The notes beneath the pieces are model-generated. The model saw only the letters and a program-made list of their open reading frames with translations. It ran no database searches and had not been told where the DNA came from. Source: Pedobacter foliorum (GTDB taxonomy: Bacteria > Bacteroidota > Bacteroidia > Sphingobacteriales > Sphingobacteriaceae). Taken from it: a stretch of DNA of 64,000 nucleotides. Both the position numbers and the translations under genes were made by a program. Where the stretch lies: contig NZ_JABSNU010000012.1 in the NCBI RefSeq assembly GCF_013266735.1, forward strand, positions 62,001 to 126,000, written 5' to 3'. Positions 8,000 to 17,613 of this stretch are shown in pieces; positions within the stretch are counted from its first letter, which is position 1; each line of letters starts with the position of its first letter.

Positions 8000-9916
8000 T
8001 TATTTATAGCTTCTTACCGCCAGTTCAACATTTTCAAATTGCAATGGTTCAGGAATCAACAGTTCTTCCTGCCCTTCTCCCTGCCATTTCCAGGCAGAAA
8101 CAAAACAGAACTTTTCGTCGTTCCTTAAAGCCTCTCCTTCAGGAGTTTGATATTCTTCCCTAAAATGGGCACCACAAGATTCTTCACGAGTTAAGGCATC
8201 CTGACACATCAAATCTGCCACTTCAAGATAGTCGCCAATGCGGCCTGCTTTTTCCAGCTCCCCATTCATTTCATCCTCTCCACCCGGAACTTTGAGATCG
8301 CTATAGAAATCCTCTCTTAACTTTTTTATTTCGGTTATGGCATGAATCAACCCATCTTTACTTCTTGATAAGCCACAATAATCATACAATAGCTTACCTA
8401 AAGTTTTATGGTAGTAATCGGCAGTTTTGTTTCCATTTATAGCCAATAGCTTACCTAAATAAGCACGAACCTGCACCTCAGCATCAACAAATGCCTGATG
8501 ATCTGTTGGTAATCTTTCCGATTTAATTTCACCAGCCAGATAATTCGAAACCGTATAGGGGGCAATAAAATAACCATCAACGCAAGCTTGTAGCAATGAA
8601 TTAGCGCCTAATCTGTTGGCACCATGATCAGCAAAATTGGCTTCACCCAGAGCGAATAATCCTGGAATAGTAGTCATCAATTCATAATCAATCCACAATC
8701 CTCCCATAGAAAAATGAGCGGCCGGAGAAATCATCATTGGCTCTACATAAGCATCAGTGGCCGTAATTTTACGATACATATCAAACAAATTCCCATACTT
8801 TTCTTTAATGCGCCCTTTACCTTGCTCCTTAATTGCTTTAGAAAAATCAAGATAAACAGCGTTTCTTTGAGGACCAACCCCAAAACCTGCATCTATTCGC
8901 TCCTTTGCAGCTCTCGAAGAAATATCACGAGGAGCAAGATTACCAAAAGCAGGGTATCTTCTTTCCAAATAATAATCACGTTCTGCTTCAGGAATATCAT
9001 TTGGCTTCCTGTTTTCCGAAGACTTTAGCGGCACCCAAATCCTGCCATCATTCCGCAGCGACTCAGACATTAGCGTAAGTTTAGATTGATAATCGCCAGA
9101 CTGCGGTAATGATGTAGGGTGTACCTGCGTCCAACTTGGGCAAGCCATTAATGCACCTTTTTTATGAGCACGCCATATGGCAGAAGCATTACATCCCATT
9201 GCAAGAGTAGACAAGTAATAGATCTTCCCAAAACCACCTGTTGCTAAAATCACAGCATGTGCACTATGCCGTTCAATTTCTCCCGTATCCAGATTTCGCA
9301 CAATAATACCTCTTGCCTTTCCATCAATCACCACCAAATCCAACATTTCATGCCTTGTGTAAAGCTTTATGGTCTTTGCGGCAACCTGTCGCATTAGTGC
9401 CTGATAGGAACCTAAAAGCAACTGTTGTCCCGTTTGTCCCCTCGCGTAAAAAGTTCGGCTTACCTGTACCCCACCAAACGACCTGTTATTTAAATAACCT
9501 CCATATTCTCTACCAAAAGGAACACCTTGAGCAACTGCCTGATCTATTAATTGCGCCGAACATTCGGCCAGTCTATAAACATTAGCTTCGCGCGATCTAA
9601 AGTCGCCTCCCTTAATTGTATCATAGAACATGCGATAAACACTATCTCCATCATTCTTATAGTTCTTAGCTGCGTTTACGCCACCCTGTGCAGCAACTGA
9701 GTGTGCTCGCCTTGCAGAATCCTGAAAACAGAAGGATTTAACATTATATCCCATTTCAGCTAATGATGCAGCGGCAGCACTACCTGCCAATCCGGTTCCA
9801 ACCACAATGATGTCCATTTTTTTCCTGTTGGCAGGATTAACCAGCTTAGCGTGGTCTTTATAGAAACTCCATTTATCCTTTAATGGTCCCGGTGGTATTT
9901 TAGCGTTCAGTTCCAT
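8000..9916 (-). CDS. sdhA: succinate dehydrogenase / fumarate reductase flavoprotein subunit
   Basis: The catalytic FAD subunit (638 residues). The Rossmann motif DIIVVGTGLAGSAAA lies at about residues 35-49 and the FAD-linked histidine in RRAHSVAAQGG is His72. The substrate and active-site region SPAAHFSMGGLW and the flavin-binding HGANRLGANSLL are present. The frame is open further upstream, but those codons lie within sdhC; the ATG at 9916 begins MELNAKIPPGPL, which matches the family start, and overlaps the end of sdhC by 10 bases. This is the Bacteroidota/epsilon type (sdhCAB order, di-heme one-chain anchor), which can work in either direction with menaquinone. The carrier upstream makes C4-dicarboxylate use likely. 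Confidence 0.94.
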   Translation of the reverse strand: MELNAKIPPGPLKDKWSFYKDHAKLVNPANRKKMDIIVVGTGLAGSAAAASLAEMGYNVKSFCFQDSARRAHSVAAQGGVNAAKNYKNDGDSVYRMFYDTIKGGDFRSREANVYRLAECSAQLIDQAVAQGVPFGREYGGYLNNRSFGGVQVSRTFYARGQTGQQLLLGSYQALMRQVAAKTIKLYTRHEMLDLVVIDGKARGIIVRNLDTGEIERHSAHAVILATGGFGKIYYLSTLAMGCNASAIWRAHKKGALMACPSWTQVHPTSLPQSGDYQSKLTLMSESLRNDGRIWVPLKSSENRKPNDIPEAERDYYLERRYPAFGNLAPRDISSRAAKERIDAGFGVGPQRNAVYLDFSKAIKEQGKGRIKEKYGNLFDMYRKITATDAYVEPMMISPAAHFSMGGLWIDYELMTTIPGLFALGEANFADHGANRLGANSLLQACVDGYFIAPYTVSNYLAGEIKSERLPTDHQAFVDAEVQVRAYLGKLLAINGNKTADYYHKTLGKLLYDYCGLSRSKDGLIHAITEIKKLREDFYSDLKVPGGEDEMNGELEKAGRIGDYLEVADLMCQDALTREESCGAHFREEYQTPEGEALRNDEKFCFVSAWKWQGEGQEELLIPEPLQFENVELAVRSYK

Positions 9917-10590
9917 AAAACATGTTGAGTTAAGTAAATATAAATTGGAATAATAGCAAAACCAATGGTAATTATATAGCAATAGCCTATACCAAAAACC
10001 CGTACCCACGAAACATATTTAGGATGATACAGACCCAGCGATCTTGCTGCACTGTAAAAGCCATGCAATAGGTGATAGCCCAGCGCAAACATGGATAACA
10101 CATAAAACAGCACATACCACCAATCCTGATACGCAGCAATCACTATTGCATACAGATCTTTATGTCCATTTTCATCTTTTGGCAAACTTCCAAACTTGTA
10201 CTGATACCAAAAATCCTTAAAATGAAAGACTAGAAATATCAGGATCAATGTGCCTAGAATCCCCATATTTCTTGAATACCATCTACTAGCCTTTCCTCTG
10301 TTATCTACCGCATATTTTCCGGCTGTTTTGTTATTTTTAAGTGTAATAACCAATGCATCCAGGCAATGAATAATAATAGATGCATAAAGAACATATGAAA
10401 TAATCTTTATAAAAATATTGCCAGAGAGTAACTGAGAATAGCCATTAAAACTCTGCTTTGCCTGTTCGGCAGGCAATAATAGTTGCAAATTCCCAAGCAA
10501 ATGAATGACAAGAAAAAAGCACAGGAATAATCCCGTAAGCGCCATCAGTGTTTTGCGCATCAGCGTAGATGCTCTGTTTTTACTATCCAT
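9907..10590 (-). CDS. sdhC: succinate dehydrogenase cytochrome b558 subunit
   Basis: A 227-residue inner-membrane anchor with five hydrophobic helices, belonging to the single-chain di-heme b558 family (type B complex II). Histidines suited to bind two hemes sit in the helices: LVIHLLGN, SIIIHCLD, LVFHFKDF and LGYHLLHGF. An upstream extension is open to 10638 but overlaps the carrier gene; the ATG at 10590 (MDSKNRASTLMRK) is preceded by an AAGG motif and is chosen. It sits 10 bases after the carrier and overlaps sdhA by 10 bases, so the genes are co-translated in an operon. Confidence 0.9.
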   Translation of the reverse strand: MDSKNRASTLMRKTLMALTGLFLCFFLVIHLLGNLQLLLPAEQAKQSFNGYSQLLSGNIFIKIISYVLYASIIIHCLDALVITLKNNKTAGKYAVDNRGKASRWYSRNMGILGTLILIFLVFHFKDFWYQYKFGSLPKDENGHKDLYAIVIAAYQDWWYVLFYVLSMFALGYHLLHGFYSAARSLGLYHPKYVSWVRVFGIGYCYIITIGFAIIPIYIYLTQHVLWN

Positions 10591-10600
10591 AAGCCTTAAA

Positions 10601-12031
10601 TTAATATAAGCCAATAACTTTCCACCAGAGTCCACCAATTCCCATCCAGATCAGCAGAAAAACTATACTTAACACAAATCCCTTCGACCACCAATCTTTC
10701 ACATCAACAAAGGTGCTTCCAAAAAATACCGGTGCCGGGCCATGCCCATAGTGCGTTAGCGTTCCGAAAATACCACCACAAAAACCCAGAGATAAAGCAA
10801 GCAACATTGGTGGAATTCCAATTGTAATACCTACACCAAGCAAAGCGGCATACATAGATGCAACATGAGCTGTTGCACTTGCAAACATATAATGACTGTA
10901 AAAGTAAACCAGAACGATAATAGGGAAAGCCATTGTCCAACTCAGCCCTCCTATTTTTACCCTTACCAGCTCACTAAACCACGGAATAAGGCCAAGGGAA
11001 TTTAGCGAACTTCCCATCATTACCAAAGCGGAGAACCATACAATCGTATCCCAGGCGCCCTTTTCACTTTTCACATCTTCCCAGGTTAAAACCTGAGATA
11101 ACAACAAGAATACCAAACCAATAAAGGCCGTAGTAGTGGCGTCGATTTTAAATATATCGCCTGTAATCCATAAAAAAAGCAATACAACAAAGGCAATTAA
11201 CATCAACCATTCATTACGTGTAACGGCTCCCATTTCCTTCAATTTCTCAGAAGCCATTTTTGGCGCTCCACCTGTCGATTTAATTTCGGGAGGATAGATT
11301 TTGTATAGGATATATGGCACTAAAATTAAAGAGATTATTCCCGGAATAATGGCTGCCCACATCCAGGACATCCATGTGATATCAATGCCAAGATCTGCCG
11401 CAAATTTCTGGCACATAGGATTGCTCGCCGTACCTGTTAAAAACATTGACGACGTAATGAGGTTGATGTTATAACAACTTAGCGTTAAATACCCTCCCAG
11501 TTTACGATGCGTTTCAGGTTCTTCAGGAACAGACCCGAAATTAAGAGCCATAGATTTCATAATGGGATAAATAATACCCCCGCCTCTGGCAGTATTGCTT
11601 GGAATTGCAGGTGCCAATACCAAATCTGCCAATCCCAAACCATAACCTAAGCCCAACGAACTTTTGCCAAACACTCTGATAAAAAGATAGGCTATTCTGC
11701 TTCCGAGGCCTGTTTTAATAAAACCTCTGGCTATGAAAAATGAAATGCCAATTAACCAGATAACCTTATCTCCAAAGCTACTCAGTGCCATTGAGATTGA
11801 TTTGCCGGGATTTCCAGGAGCCAATACTCCTGTTAAAGCTACCAGCGCAATGGCAATCATTGACATTGTGCCCATAGATGCCGCTTTTAGAATAATGCCT
11901 AAAATGGTTGCCAAAAAAATAGCCAGTAAATGCCATGCTTCTGGTTTAACACCATCGGGCACTGGCAGAAACCAGATTAACAACCCAAAAGCTAATGTAG
12001 CCAACATCATTTTGTAGTTGATTTCTTTCAT
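10601..12031 (-). CDS. DASS-family dicarboxylate carrier (CitT/TtdT/DiT1-like)
   Basis: A 476-residue inner-membrane transporter with about 12 to 14 hydrophobic segments. The divalent anion:Na+ symporter (SLC13) hallmarks are visible: SNTARGGGIIYPI in the first half and YFYSHYMFASATAHV, followed by GHGPAPVFFG, in the second half. Closest in style to plastid 2-oxoglutarate/malate and bacterial citrate/succinate or tartrate/succinate exchangers. Because the next genes encode complex II, fumarate or malate uptake with succinate export, or succinate uptake, is the best inference. It begins 20 bases after the porin gene. Confidence 0.88.
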   Translation of the reverse strand: MKEINYKMMLATLAFGLLIWFLPVPDGVKPEAWHLLAIFLATILGIILKAASMGTMSMIAIALVALTGVLAPGNPGKSISMALSSFGDKVIWLIGISFFIARGFIKTGLGSRIAYLFIRVFGKSSLGLGYGLGLADLVLAPAIPSNTARGGGIIYPIMKSMALNFGSVPEEPETHRKLGGYLTLSCYNINLITSSMFLTGTASNPMCQKFAADLGIDITWMSWMWAAIIPGIISLILVPYILYKIYPPEIKSTGGAPKMASEKLKEMGAVTRNEWLMLIAFVVLLFLWITGDIFKIDATTTAFIGLVFLLLSQVLTWEDVKSEKGAWDTIVWFSALVMMGSSLNSLGLIPWFSELVRVKIGGLSWTMAFPIIVLVYFYSHYMFASATAHVASMYAALLGVGITIGIPPMLLALSLGFCGGIFGTLTHYGHGPAPVFFGSTFVDVKDWWSKGFVLSIVFLLIWMGIGGLWWKVIGLY

Positions 12032-12051
12032 AATTTAACGGGTTAGATATT

Positions 12052-13170
12052 TTAAAATCTCGCTTGCACCTGGCAAATGATCCTATTGGTATTGTACTGC
12101 GTTGTATTAGGAATATTTCTTTCGTATCTGTCCATTAAGTATCCCAATTGAACTCTAATGGCATATGCTTCGGCAAAAGAAGCACTTATCATTGGAATAT
12201 AACTTTGCCTGGCATTTCCTGTTTGTTTAAAATCTGAATCCAGATATTCATATCTCATTGCAAACTCCAAACTTTTAAGTCGCGCATTTTTAATATTGTA
12301 AGCCACATTTGGCAACACGTAGATACCACGCATTGCGTACTCACTTACCGGAATAACAGGTTTTTCCTGACCGAAGAAAGCCACACTGTTTATACCTTGC
12401 TTGTATTCTGAAACAAGTTCGACACCCCATCGCTCATTAAGCTGTTTCTTATAATCGATATCTGCTCCATAGGCCCATATTTTTTGCCCCATGTTTTTAC
12501 CAACACCACCACTCGCACCCAATTGAAAAGCTTTACTTAAACCAACAACAACACGCGCAGGTATTATTTTACCATCGTCATTATCACTTACCTGATTTCG
12601 GTTGTTCCCATTAAAAATACCTATGTAATACTTTACAGGAACATCTGAATTTTTGATTTCTCCAAAATAACTTGCTCCAATCTGAAAACTCTGCCAACTG
12701 TTCGATCCAAATAAATAGTACTGATTAGAATAGTCGATAGAGCGAACAAAATCAACCGGATAGTTGTCCTCCTGACCAAATTGAGGCCTAAATTGGCCGA
12801 ACTGAAAATTCACATAATCATTAACGCTGTACTTGATATAGGCGTTTTCGAGCACCTTATTTTGAGGATTTCCGGTAAAGTCTCCAAAATTGACCAGAAT
12901 AACGGCATTAATACGGTCGCTGATGGTTGCATTTACTTGTAAACGCGCTCGCTTCACAGAGAAAGAATTACGTGAAAAATGCTCGTCACCGGTATGATGT
13001 AAACCAGTAATATCAATATCCTGATCGAGCGAATAATTAAACTGGGTTTGCAGCATTCCTGAAAAGTTGATTTTAGCTTTTTCAGAAACAGGAACGTTTA
13101 TCCCTTGTGCTTTTATTAAAATGGGGCTGCAAAACAATAGGACAGCGATAATTTGAGAACGACATTTCAT
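12052..13170 (-). CDS. OprO/OprP-family outer-membrane porin
   Basis: The 372-residue product has a signal peptide of about 21 residues (cleavage near IKAQ) and a body rich in amphipathic strands. Features of the phosphate-selective porin O/P family are seen: FSGMLQTQFNYS near the start, SFSVKRARLQVNATISDRI, and VNFQFGQFRPQFGQE. It ends in an aromatic residue (ARF), as outer-membrane barrels do. Family members pass phosphate or polyanions. In this operon, ahead of a dicarboxylate carrier and complex II, it more likely admits organic acids across the outer membrane. It is the first gene of the operon; I see no strong consensus promoter, only a TTAATTTG-like word on the minus strand upstream. 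Confidence 0.85.
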   Translation of the reverse strand: MKCRSQIIAVLLFCSPILIKAQGINVPVSEKAKINFSGMLQTQFNYSLDQDIDITGLHHTGDEHFSRNSFSVKRARLQVNATISDRINAVILVNFGDFTGNPQNKVLENAYIKYSVNDYVNFQFGQFRPQFGQEDNYPVDFVRSIDYSNQYYLFGSNSWQSFQIGASYFGEIKNSDVPVKYYIGIFNGNNRNQVSDNDDGKIIPARVVVGLSKAFQLGASGGVGKNMGQKIWAYGADIDYKKQLNERWGVELVSEYKQGINSVAFFGQEKPVIPVSEYAMRGIYVLPNVAYNIKNARLKSLEFAMRYEYLDSDFKQTGNARQSYIPMISASFAEAYAIRVQLGYLMDRYERNIPNTTQYNTNRIICQVQARF

Positions 13171-13341
13171 AGGGGCGATTTATGTAAGTGTTTCCGTTAA
13201 AGCAAATTAATCAAAAATCAACGCTAAAAAAAGTGTTTAGAGTTATTCTTTTTAATAATCTGTATCATTTTATAAGGGAGCGTTTCATTTTATGCTTAAT
13301 CACATAGAATTTCTCAAAGGAGTTTATAACAATCACTATTT

Positions 13342-15720
13342 TTAAATATTGGCTATAGCAAATACATTACCCGCAAAATCTGCTATAAAAACGGTATCAT
13401 CAACTATAGATAAATCAGCAAAAATTGGAGCTCCTAAATTAATTTTCCTTAGCACATCTCCTGAGTTTTCATCTAAAACATAAAGAAATCCATCTGAAGC
13501 GCCAAAAAGAAGCTTATTTTTATACTTAACCACCGAACATTCCACAGTCCCAGATTCCGGGCCCGCATAAGGTGCAGAATAAACAAGGGCATTACCTGTT
13601 ACTGTATTCCATATCTCTTTTAAAGTATTTACATCATAGGCAACAACGCCATGTTTGGCTGTTGGCATAATGATGTACTTGTCGGTTACTAAAGGTGTGG
13701 CCATTACCTTAAACTCATAATCAGCATCAATTTTCTGAAGTGTTTTTCCTGTTTTGGGGTCTATCACAAAAATTGAGTTCAGTCCGGTAATGTATAATTT
13801 ACCGTCAACATACTTTCCACTGCTACTTCTAAAACGTAAACCCTCATCACTTCTTTTCCATAGTAATTTACCCGTTTTTTTATCATGCCCGAATAAGCTT
13901 TGCCAATTACTTCCAGTAATAATTACATCGCCGGCTATAGTCATCTTTTCAGGAGTTCCTTCTCCTCCTCTCCATTCCTTATTTACCCAAATAGTTTCAC
14001 CAGATTTAACTTCCAAAGCTTGAAAATAGCCTTCTGCTCCGGTATAATAAACACCTTTTTCTGATACCCCTGCAGAGATATAACCCGGAAGGCTTTTCAT
14101 ACCTAAATCTTTCTTCCACACCAATGCGCCCGACGATGCTTTTAACGCATAGGTAAAACCTTCCATATCTGTACATAGTACCAAACCACTATCATAAGCC
14201 ATTTCATGTTTTATGGAATTGCGGGTTTTATAGTGCCATAAAGTTTTACCACTCTTTGGATCCAGCGCTGTTACTCCACAATTTAAATTGTTCCCATCAT
14301 CTATAGTAGCAGCAAACAATCGCCCTTCGGCAAACAAAGGTGCAGTTTTCCATATATTTCCCTTTAGGTTATTTACCCACTTTAATGATGCCCCTGCTGT
14401 TTTAATACCAATTGTAAAAGATTGTTTTTGAATGTGCTGCTCACCATCGGCAAATAAAACCTCAGTTTGAAGTGTTAAAGGTTTTCCCTTTTCAAGTTTA
14501 GTTGCAAATATCTTTCCTTCCCAATTCCAATCAGTATTTGCTGTTAAAGTAGTTTCTGCAACCTTATTTCCTTTTGAATCATAAATTAAACTCCTAACAC
14601 TCTTTGCCGTAGTTTCACTATCATACAAGTTTGCATTTATTATTAGCGAACCATTTTTCACCTGTACCATATCAGCTCCCGAAGGTGTAGTAACTACCAG
14701 ATGTTTATGCAAATAAGTATAATGCGGCTTCACTTCCTTCACACCATTTTTATCTATTTCAATAGATAAAAACTGCCCTGCAGAATTGTCTATCCCTCCT
14801 TTATCAGGCGGAGCCGATGAAATATAATGAATCCCGGTCTTTTCACTTTTCCTTACAAAATTATTATGCCAGTGACCATAAACCCATGCCTTTAAGTTAT
14901 TATCATTTAAATTGATGGAATCTTGTTTACCCTTTAAAATAAACTGATCGTTGTACGTAAGAAGATCATGATTAAAAATAATTACAGGCTTGTTTTTGTC
15001 AACCGCAGCAAGGTCATTCCTCATCCATTTGATCACATCATCAACAGTGTAAGAAGGCTGAAAATCCCCCGATCTCATTGGCGTCACAATAAAATGTGCA
15101 GGACCAGCATCAAATGAATAATATACCGGACCAAACAAACTTTCGAACAATTCTTCTCCATAAGCTCCTTTTACCAAATCATGGTTACCAATGCAATAAA
15201 AGATCTGCTTACCCAGTGTTTCAGAGGTTATCTGATTTGCATGAAAATTTAATCCCTTTTCGTAGCAGATATCACCAGTATGCACAATAAAGCTGATACC
15301 CTGCTTTTTTGCGTAATTCTTTACGTTCACTATCCAATCGTTATACTTATCAGTCTCCGTATCAGTTATCTGAAGCATTTTAACAGAAGCTCCTGCACTT
15401 GTAGGATCTTCAACCAAACCAAAATCATAGGCCTTATCAGTACCTGCCACCTTAATATAGTGCTTATCAGTAAGCTTATATCCAGCAGGAACCGTGATAA
15501 ATATAAATCTCGTTTTCGAGTGTCCGGGCAAATTAAAATTCCCTTCTTTATCAGTACTTAGTACGTTTTGCCCATCAGAAACCGCAACATTTGGCATTCC
15601 CCTTTCATTTAGGTCAGCAAGCTTGTTCTTATTCTTATCAAGAAAAACCGTACCCTTAAACTGAGCATTCGCTGTCCCGATAAAGGACAAGCAAAAGAAT
15701 AAAATCGTTAATAATCTCAT
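13342..15720 (-). CDS. secreted metallophosphoesterase fused to PQQ-type beta-propeller
   Basis: The 792-residue product has a signal peptide (about 19 residues), then an N-terminal beta domain (MetallophosN-like, residues 20-105; FKGTVFLDKNKNKLADLNERG), a calcineurin-like phosphoesterase (about 105-340) and a C-terminal propeller of PQQ/BamB-like repeats (about 440-790; repeated ALDPKSGKTLWHY-type blades). Phosphoesterase motifs are TGDICYE, GNHDLV, FNHDLL and GHWHNN. The first metal motif reads TDTET, so the usual D-x-H is D-x-E. It follows susD in the same direction, with a hairpin terminator between them. A role in cleaving a phosphate ester from the imported substrate is inferred. Confidence 0.85.
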   Translation of the reverse strand: MRLLTILFFCLSFIGTANAQFKGTVFLDKNKNKLADLNERGMPNVAVSDGQNVLSTDKEGNFNLPGHSKTRFIFITVPAGYKLTDKHYIKVAGTDKAYDFGLVEDPTSAGASVKMLQITDTETDKYNDWIVNVKNYAKKQGISFIVHTGDICYEKGLNFHANQITSETLGKQIFYCIGNHDLVKGAYGEELFESLFGPVYYSFDAGPAHFIVTPMRSGDFQPSYTVDDVIKWMRNDLAAVDKNKPVIIFNHDLLTYNDQFILKGKQDSINLNDNNLKAWVYGHWHNNFVRKSEKTGIHYISSAPPDKGGIDNSAGQFLSIEIDKNGVKEVKPHYTYLHKHLVVTTPSGADMVQVKNGSLIINANLYDSETTAKSVRSLIYDSKGNKVAETTLTANTDWNWEGKIFATKLEKGKPLTLQTEVLFADGEQHIQKQSFTIGIKTAGASLKWVNNLKGNIWKTAPLFAEGRLFAATIDDGNNLNCGVTALDPKSGKTLWHYKTRNSIKHEMAYDSGLVLCTDMEGFTYALKASSGALVWKKDLGMKSLPGYISAGVSEKGVYYTGAEGYFQALEVKSGETIWVNKEWRGGEGTPEKMTIAGDVIITGSNWQSLFGHDKKTGKLLWKRSDEGLRFRSSSGKYVDGKLYITGLNSIFVIDPKTGKTLQKIDADYEFKVMATPLVTDKYIIMPTAKHGVVAYDVNTLKEIWNTVTGNALVYSAPYAGPESGTVECSVVKYKNKLLFGASDGFLYVLDENSGDVLRKINLGAPIFADLSIVDDTVFIADFAGNVFAIANI

Positions 15721-15741
15721 ATCTTATTTGTGTGTAAATTT

Positions 15742-15770
15742 AAAAAGCAGCAGGCGGTTAAACCTGCTGC
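15742..15770 (-). terminator. hairpin terminator between susD and the phosphoesterase gene
   Basis: GCAGCAGG (15747-15754) pairs with CCTGCTGC (15763-15770). On the minus strand the stem is followed by TTTTT. It may end the susCD transcript or act as an attenuator that sets a lower level for the phosphoesterase gene. Confidence 0.65.
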
Positions 15771-15796
15771 CTGAGCGTGTAATTACTATGATGATT

Positions 15797-17596
15797 TTAC
15801 CAACCAAACACTTGTTTTAGAGCTGGGTTAACTACTGTTTCACTTACAGGTATTGGTCTGTAATAATACTTTGGTTCAATAAATACTCTCGGTTGATCTC
15901 TATCGCGCGTAAATGCCACAAAGCCAGAGTTACCATTTGTTAGGTAAAAATTCTGATCCTTACCGTCTTTATCTTTTAAATAATATTTTGACAAGTTCTT
16001 TTTCACATCCTCAGGAAGGTTTGCTATTGCAGACTCATCATTAGGCGAGGCTAGAATAGCAATATCTGCAATGCCATCACCTGTTACATCCAAACCACCC
16101 ATTGCAGGAACATACATACCTTGCTGACTATCTTGCAAAACTTTCCCAACTTTCCAACGAATGATATCGTCATATCTTAAACCTTCGCAAGCCATTTCCA
16201 CTCTTCTTTCCCTACGAATTTCAAGCAGAACAGCTTTATTTGATCCATTTGCATTAGGATAAGTAGCTGCAAGTACAGGATCTAATGCCACACCCATACT
16301 TAATGCAGGCATTTGCACCCTTGCTCTTAGTTTATTTACCGTTTGATCCAAATCTGTTTGAGTAATTACTCCAGATTCAGCCTTAGCCTCAGCATTAATC
16401 AATAAAACCTCAGCATATCTGAATATAGGCAAGTCGGTATAATTCATTACCCAACCCTGCATTAAATCAGCAGAACGCGGATAAAATTTAATTTGGTTGT
16501 ATCCACCAAGAGTTGGCTTTATTCTGTATGGAGCAGTCGCATTATTTGGCCCTCTAAAAGCTGGATTAACAATAGTTTCCATCATACGAGGATCACGACC
16601 TGCAAATACTTCCGTATACAATTTTGTGTTGTAACCAGGCGTAGCAGTAAAAGGTGTACCGTCTGTTTTCAGGTAAGTATCTGCCAAATTTTTACTAAGC
16701 GACCAGGTATAGTCCAATACAGTATGGCTATTGTTACCAACTCCAAGTTCTTTTCCATAATCAGCCCACATAATCATCTCTTTGTTTCCAGCCAAATTTG
16801 CACTAGAGAATAGCGCGCGGTAGTCTTCGCCAGCCTTTCCGGTATTGTAAATTACAAAACCTCCATCTTTAATAATTTGCGCAGTGGCAGAAACAGCAAC
16901 ATCTAAAAAGCGTTGATAGTCGTTGCTTAATCCTATTTCATCATGATATTTTCTAAAAGTACCTTCATGCAGAGCAAAACGTGCCAATAAAGTAAGTGCA
17001 GCCCATTTGGTAACTCGGGTATTACTACCATCTGCCTTAATATTGGTTGCAGCATAAGTAAGGTCGTTTAAAACCGAATCAGCAACCACTGCTCTCGAAT
17101 CCTGGCCTTTCGACAAAGCCGGATCATCAGATTTTAAAACTGTCGAATACCAAGGTACATTGTGGTATTTTTTAATCTTATTAAAATAGTACAATCCTCT
17201 AAAAAAGCGAGCTATACCCACATAATGGTTAATTGATACGGCATCACCTTTTACCTGGCCAATGTGGTCTAGCATGTAGTTAATTTGACGTAAATTCCCC
17301 CAATCCTTTTTATCCCAACCGCCAATGTTAGAAGATGAAATACCACCTCTTACCAAATTATCAACCTCACCACTTGCATTATAGTTTGCAATATTATCAG
17401 AGTTAATATCATCGTAAGAAGGCCCCAATTGCTTGTAAAAGCCATTGCTATATGTTTCAAGGTCTGATGGAGACTGAAAAAATACAGCATCAGTAATTTG
17501 AGTTTGAGGGTTACGTTGCAAAAAGTCCTTCTTGCAAGCTGTCATTGCTATAGTTATAAATCCTATTATAAGGATATAATTTATTCTTTGTTTCAT
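15797..17596 (-). CDS. SusD/RagB-family nutrient-binding lipoprotein
   Basis: Surface lipoprotein that captures the substrate and lids its SusC partner. The 599-residue product has a lipobox at its start (AMTACKKDFL, Cys20) and the RagB/SusD pattern: an N-terminal SusD-like helical TPR part (FLQRNPQTQITDAVFF, then ARFFRGLYYFNKIKKYHNVPW) and a C-terminal segment with LINAEAKAESG and EIRRERRVEMACEGLRYDDIIRWK. The family ending YYYRPIPVSETVVNPALKQ is intact. It starts 18 bases after susC. The ligand is unknown; sugar polymers and glycans are the usual substrates, but the linked phosphoesterase leaves room for a phosphorylated compound. Confidence 0.93.
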   Translation of the reverse strand: MKQRINYILIIGFITIAMTACKKDFLQRNPQTQITDAVFFQSPSDLETYSNGFYKQLGPSYDDINSDNIANYNASGEVDNLVRGGISSSNIGGWDKKDWGNLRQINYMLDHIGQVKGDAVSINHYVGIARFFRGLYYFNKIKKYHNVPWYSTVLKSDDPALSKGQDSRAVVADSVLNDLTYAATNIKADGSNTRVTKWAALTLLARFALHEGTFRKYHDEIGLSNDYQRFLDVAVSATAQIIKDGGFVIYNTGKAGEDYRALFSSANLAGNKEMIMWADYGKELGVGNNSHTVLDYTWSLSKNLADTYLKTDGTPFTATPGYNTKLYTEVFAGRDPRMMETIVNPAFRGPNNATAPYRIKPTLGGYNQIKFYPRSADLMQGWVMNYTDLPIFRYAEVLLINAEAKAESGVITQTDLDQTVNKLRARVQMPALSMGVALDPVLAATYPNANGSNKAVLLEIRRERRVEMACEGLRYDDIIRWKVGKVLQDSQQGMYVPAMGGLDVTGDGIADIAILASPNDESAIANLPEDVKKNLSKYYLKDKDGKDQNFYLTNGNSGFVAFTRDRDQPRVFIEPKYYYRPIPVSETVVNPALKQVFGW

Positions 17597-17613
17597 GAGA
17601 CTTTCTGCTTGAG

